Part shown: one piece after another, positions 6,993 to 10,310 of the stretch
Layout: every line of letters begins with the position of its first letter
Numbering within the stretch: the first letter of the stretch is position 1
Assembly (NCBI GenBank): GCA_002367335.1
Contig: DFBI01000183.1
Span: 10,006-20,315 of the forward strand
DNA length: 10,310 bases
From: Syntrophaceae bacterium UBA3084
Lineage (GTDB): Bacteria > Desulfobacterota > Syntrophia > Syntrophales > UBA6807
Direction of reading: 5' to 3'
Made by a program: the position numbers and the translations under genes
The notes under the pieces: generated by a model
What the model saw: the letters and a program-made list of their open reading frames with translations, nothing else
Databases searched by the model: none
Told to the model about the DNA's origin: nothing

Positions 6993-7010
6993 CTTCTTAA
7001 ACGCAAGAAG
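6993..7010 (+). repeat. Small hairpin in the leader
   Basis: CTTCTT (6993-6998) and AAGAAG (7005-7010) form a perfect six-pair stem around AAACGC. Its 3' arm overlaps AGAAGG, the only candidate ribosome-binding site of the short frame at 7020, so folding would hide that site. Confidence 0.35.
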
Positions 7011-7019
7011 GCCCTGAAA

Positions 7020-7058
7020 ATGGCAGATAATCACAAAAACCCCGTATCTCTTAAATAG
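7020..7058 (+). CDS. Possible 12-residue leader peptide
   Basis: An ATG at 7020 opens a frame encoding MADNHKNPVSLK with a TAG stop at 7056-7058. AGAAGG (7006-7011) lies eight bases upstream at good spacing. The stop falls inside the terminator hairpin, so a translating ribosome would overlap the 5' arm, as in attenuators. The peptide is not rich in any one amino acid, which argues against classic amino-acid attenuation. It may be chance. Confidence 0.22.
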   Translation: MADNHKNPVSLK

Positions 7059-7078
7059 AGGCGGGGTTTTTCATTTTT
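7035..7078 (+). terminator. Intrinsic (Rho-independent) terminator just before the PLD-helicase gene
   Basis: AAAAACCCCG (7035-7044) pairs perfectly with CGGGGTTTTT (7062-7071). An inner CTCT/AGAG stem (7048-7051 with 7057-7060) and a five-base loop complete the hairpin. A run of T at 7074-7079 follows. No plus-strand gene of normal size ends before it, and the next gene starts 20 bases later, so it terminates or attenuates a leader RNA. The A-rich 5' arm could also give weak termination in the other direction. Confidence 0.8.
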
Positions 7079-7097
7079 TCATGATAGGAAGAATTAG

Positions 7098-10000
7098 ATG
7101 ATTACCGACACCACCTTTTTTACAAATGAACCGGGCTACTCACTGCTTGACCGGTTCAAGAAGACATTAAAGCACGTTCAATACTTTGATGTGCTGGTCG
7201 GGTATTTCCGCACAAGCGGGTTTTATCAGTTGTACGAATCCTTCGAGACTATTGACAAAATTAGAATCCTGGTTGGTCTCAATGTTGATCAAAAGACCTA
7301 TGAGATTATTGAAGAAACACGATCCGGGGGCGAATTCGATTTTGAATCACACAGCAAAACGAAACGCATGTTCAGCGAACAAACAGCATCCGAAATGGAT
7401 GAATCGGAAGACTCCTATGAAACCGAAATCGGAATCAGAAAGTTTCTGGAATTTCTGACTGCCGATTGTTCCAATAAAGAACAGGACATGGCAAACGGCG
7501 GCAACGGGAAAAAGATGGAACTTCGCGCTTATCCCAGTGAAAACATCCACGCCAAGGTCTATATCAGCCGTTTCAAAAAAGATGAGCTGGACTTTGGCAG
7601 GGTAATCACCGGTTCCAGCAATTTTTCCGAGAGCGGCCTTATCGCCAACAGAGAATTCAATGTCGAATTAAAAGACAGGGTCGATGTTGAATTCGCCCTG
7701 AAGCAATTTGAAAACCTGTGGAAAGATAGTGTAAACATCTCGCAGGAATATGTCGAAACCATTCAGAATAAAACCTGGCTCAATGACGCGATCATCCCCT
7801 ATCATCTATATCTGAAAATGCTCTACGAATACTTGAAAGAAGACATCAATCTGGATGAAGAGATTGAGCTGGACCTGCCTGAAGGCTTTATGGAGCTTGA
7901 ATATCAAAAACATGCAGTCGTCTCCGCCAAAAAAATCCTGGACGCTTACAACGGGGTATTTCTGGCCGATGTCGTCGGTCTGGGGAAAACATTTATATCG
8001 GCCATGCTGGCTCAACAGTTGCCCGGCGGCAAGCTGGTTATATGCCCTCCTGTACTCAAGGACTATTGGGAAGAGACATTCTTTGACTTTGGAATCAAGA
8101 AAACAAAGGTGGAATCTCTCGGCAAACTTGACCAGATCATAAAGGATGGAACGGAAAAATTCGATTATATCTTCATTGATGAGGCGCACCGTTTCAGAAA
8201 TGAATATACCCAGGGCTTTGAAATGATTCATCAGGTCTGCCACGGCAAAAAAGTCATTCTGGTTTCCGCGACACCCCTGAACAATACCTTTGATGATATT
8301 TTAAGCCAATTGAAACTCTTTCAGATTCCCAGGAAATCAACAATTCCGGGGGTGCCGAATCTTGAAAAATTCTTTAAGAGTCTCATGCACAGCCTCAAGA
8401 ATATCAAAAAATCAGATCCGGAATACATCAGCGCCATCAAGGAAGGTTCCGGAAAAATCAGGGAAAATATCCTCAAATATACGATGGTGCGGAGGACGCG
8501 GTCTGAAATTATAAAGTATTTCAATAAGGATATCGACGAGCAGGGATTATTCTTTCCCGATGTGGAAGATCCTCGGAGAATCATCTATGAATTCGACGAC
8601 GAGATAAACTCAACCTTCAATAACACCATTGAATTACTGAAAAGATTCAAATACGCCCGCTACACACCCCTTCTATACCTGAAGGAAGAAGTTTCAGAGC
8701 TTGAAAAGCAGAGCCAGCGCAATGTCGGCGGTTTCATGAAGGTCATCCTGGTTAAACGGCTTGGAAGCAGTTTCCATGCTTTTCGTAAAACAATCGCCCG
8801 CTTTGTTGAATCCTACGTTAATTTCATTGGTATGTTCGACAAAGGGACAATTTATATCAGCAAGACTGTCGACGTTTACGATCTATTGGATGAAGACAAC
8901 GAAGATAAGATACATCAATTCATAGAGCAGGAAAGGATAAGCCGGTATGACGCGGAACAGTTCAGGCCGGAATTTATAGAAGACCTCAAGGCCGACTTGA
9001 AATTACTGAAAGCAATCCGCGATCTGTGGTCGGTTGTCGATTCGGATCCGAAGATAGAAACATTCATCGATGATCTGAAAACGAACAATGAGCTGAAAGA
9101 CAAGAAGATAATCATCTTTACGGAATCGAAGGAAACGGGCGATTATCTCTACGATAAACTCAGCGCTCGATTCCCGAACAAGGTATTGTTTTACTCCAGT
9201 GAAGGCGGGCAAACCGCGGAGGGCAAAAAATCAGTCATAGACGCCCGGCGTATCATCAAGGAAAATTACGATCCCACCCACAAGACCCAGAATGGCGATT
9301 TGCGGATTCTCATCAGCACCGACATCCTCTCGGAAGGCATCAACCTGCACCGTTCAAATATCGTAGTAAATTACGATCTGCCCTGGAATCCGACAAAGGT
9401 GCTTCAAAGAGTGGGACGTGTAAATCGTGTAGGAACAGAACATAAGAATATCTATGTATTCAACTTTTTCCCCACAGACCAGTCAGACAGACATATTGGC
9501 CTGGAAGATAACATCAAATCCAAGATCCAGGCTTTCCACGACACGCTTGGAGAGGATGCAAAATATCTTACCGACGAAGAAGTCGTGTCTTCCCATGAAT
9601 TATTCGGAGATACACTGTACCAACGCCTTGCGGATAAAAAGACGTATGCGGGTGATGATGAAGAAGGACAATCCGAGTTGAAATACCTGAAGTTTATTCG
9701 TGATATTCGCGATAATCAGCCCGCGCTTTTTGAAGAAATTAAAAACCTTCCAAAGAAAGCACGATCATCCAGACAATGCGACATGGAGAGTGATCAGCTG
9801 ATTACCTTCTTTCGCAAAGGCAAATTGAAAAAGTTTTTTATGTCGGGCGACGCCGGTTCCCGGGAATGTACTTTCTTTGAAGCCGCGGATATCCTGGAAT
9901 GCGACAAAGATACAAAACGGGAGAAGATACCAAAACAGTTCTATCCGATGCTGGAGGACAACAAAGAACAGTTTCGCTTTGTCACTTCAGGCGAAAACTT

Positions 10001-10310
10001 TGAACCGAAAGGATCAGGCGGACGTGGTGGGCTATCCAATGAACGCTATGCCATCACGCGTTTGAAGGCGAAGGAATTTAGAAAATATCAAGGTTTCACC
10101 GATGACGACGATGAGTATATCAGACTCGTTCTAAGAGGATACGAATACGGTGTGATTCCCAAAAATACTACAAAGGGCATCAAGAAAAAGATCGAAAAGG
10201 AAAGCAACCCCTTGAAGGTCCTGGCAATTCTCAAAAAGAGCATTCCCAATAACATCCTTGATCTGGAAAGACCGGGCCAACCGAGTGTGTCCTCAAAAAG
10301 GGAAGTTATT
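7098..10310 (+). CDS. PLD-nuclease / SNF2-like helicase fusion protein (3' end beyond window)
   Basis: One frame runs without a stop from ATG 7098 to the edge (1071 codons seen); AGGAAG lies six bases upstream. The N-terminal domain (about 1-215) is of the phospholipase D nuclease superfamily: IHAKVYI with His151 and Lys153, then GSSNFSESG (172-180) and NREFNVE (184-190). The usual aspartate five residues after the lysine is Arg158, and an acidic, low-complexity insert spans about 95-135. A superfamily 2 ATPase follows: DVVGLGKT (291-298, Walker A), IDEAHR (360-365, Walker B), SATPL (390-394), VRRTRSEI (464-471), STDILSEGINL (740-750) and QRVGRVNRVG (770-779), with a long insert between the two lobes. 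The residues after about 800 match no domain I recognise. Such enzymes act on DNA and occur among phage-defence genes (DISARM has separate PLD and SNF2 proteins), but the role here is inferred. Methyltransferase or nuclease partners would lie to the right, outside the window. Confidence 0.93.
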   Translation, partial: MITDTTFFTNEPGYSLLDRFKKTLKHVQYFDVLVGYFRTSGFYQLYESFETIDKIRILVGLNVDQKTYEIIEETRSGGEFDFESHSKTKRMFSEQTASEMDESEDSYETEIGIRKFLEFLTADCSNKEQDMANGGNGKKMELRAYPSENIHAKVYISRFKKDELDFGRVITGSSNFSESGLIANREFNVELKDRVDVEFALKQFENLWKDSVNISQEYVETIQNKTWLNDAIIPYHLYLKMLYEYLKEDINLDEEIELDLPEGFMELEYQKHAVVSAKKILDAYNGVFLADVVGLGKTFISAMLAQQLPGGKLVICPPVLKDYWEETFFDFGIKKTKVESLGKLDQIIKDGTEKFDYIFIDEAHRFRNEYTQGFEMIHQVCHGKKVILVSATPLNNTFDDILSQLKLFQIPRKSTIPGVPNLEKFFKSLMHSLKNIKKSDPEYISAIKEGSGKIRENILKYTMVRRTRSEIIKYFNKDIDEQGLFFPDVEDPRRIIYEFDDEINSTFNNTIELLKRFKYARYTPLLYLKEEVSELEKQSQRNVGGFMKVILVKRLGSSFHAFRKTIARFVESYVNFIGMFDKGTIYISKTVDVYDLLDEDNEDKIHQFIEQERISRYDAEQFRPEFIEDLKADLKLLKAIRDLWSVVDSDPKIETFIDDLKTNNELKDKKIIIFTESKETGDYLYDKLSARFPNKVLFYSSEGGQTAEGKKSVIDARRIIKENYDPTHKTQNGDLRILISTDILSEGINLHRSNIVVNYDLPWNPTKVLQRVGRVNRVGTEHKNIYVFNFFPTDQSDRHIGLEDNIKSKIQAFHDTLGEDAKYLTDEEVVSSHELFGDTLYQRLADKKTYAGDDEEGQSELKYLKFIRDIRDNQPALFEEIKNLPKKARSSRQCDMESDQLITFFRKGKLKKFFMSGDAGSRECTFFEAADILECDKDTKREKIPKQFYPMLEDNKEQFRFVTSGENFEPKGSGGRGGLSNERYAITRLKAKEFRKYQGFTDDDDEYIRLVLRGYEYGVIPKNTTKGIKKKIEKESNPLKVLAILKKSIPNNILDLERPGQPSVSSKREVI

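Larger units (their letters stand above)
6806..7097. other. Gene-poor leader region between the MFS gene and the PLD-helicase gene
   Basis: I see no convincing protein gene of normal size here on either strand; the longest frames are about 17-23 codons and lack good start signals. The stretch holds a consensus -35 box with a poor -10 (6907-6935), an A-rich run (6948-6960), a small hairpin (6993-7010), a possible 12-residue leader peptide (7020-7058) and an intrinsic terminator (7035-7078). The plus-strand signals together look like the untranslated leader of the gene starting at 7098. Confidence 0.5.

Noticed and set aside
7806..8243. 145-codon open frame on the minus strand inside the helicase gene
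   Set aside because: It lies fully within the Walker A to Walker B region of the helicase, shows no domain, and is a reverse-frame shadow. The same holds for other antisense frames within 8321-9212.
1..10310. CRISPR array, tRNA/rRNA gene, insertion sequence or attachment site
   Set aside because: No regularly spaced repeats, no cloverleaf or rRNA-like stretch, no transposase frame and no flanking inverted repeats with target duplications were found on reading both strands.

Overview
The window is ordinary bacterial chromosome on its left two thirds and looks like the start of an accessory (probably DNA-defence) gene on its right third. Moderate base composition, Shine-Dalgarno-led genes, a long-chain polyprenyl diphosphate synthase and a CaiB/BaiF-type CoA transferase suggest an anaerobic Gram-negative such as a Desulfobacterota/Syntrophales-like bacterium. 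This placement is an impression from gene content, not a proven taxonomy.

Left block (1-2843). The left edge holds only the first 16 codons of a patatin-like phospholipase on the minus strand. It is separated by two well-formed back-to-back sigma70-type promoters from a polyprenyl diphosphate synthase (270-1244, plus). That gene converges on a full bifunctional NAD(P)H-hydrate repair enzyme, Nnr (1269-2843, minus).

Middle block (3000-6760). Divergent from nnr is a CaiB/BaiF family III CoA transferase (3000-4217). An ERCC4-fold nuclease follows with no gap. Its reading frame opens immediately at the end of the transferase gene but has no ATG, GTG or TTG for over 120 bases. I therefore place its start at a rare ATT codon (4213) that overlaps the transferase stop and sits behind a strong ribosome-binding site. 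Convergent to it is a DHA2-like, 14-helix MFS transporter (5354-6760, minus). A perfect 8-base-arm palindrome upstream of the transporter looks like a repressor operator.

Right block (6806-10310). About 290 bases without a clear gene hold a small hairpin, a possible 12-residue leader peptide and a strong intrinsic terminator (7035-7078). The terminator ends only 20 bases before a very large gene that is open from 7098 to the window edge (at least 1071 codons). Its product fuses an N-terminal phospholipase-D-type nuclease domain to a SNF2-like superfamily 2 helicase. Because there is no room for a promoter between the terminator and the start codon, expression seems to require transcription through the terminator. 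This suggests an attenuator-controlled nuclease-helicase, possibly the first gene of a defence operon that continues to the right. There is no tRNA, rRNA, CRISPR array or insertion sequence in the window.
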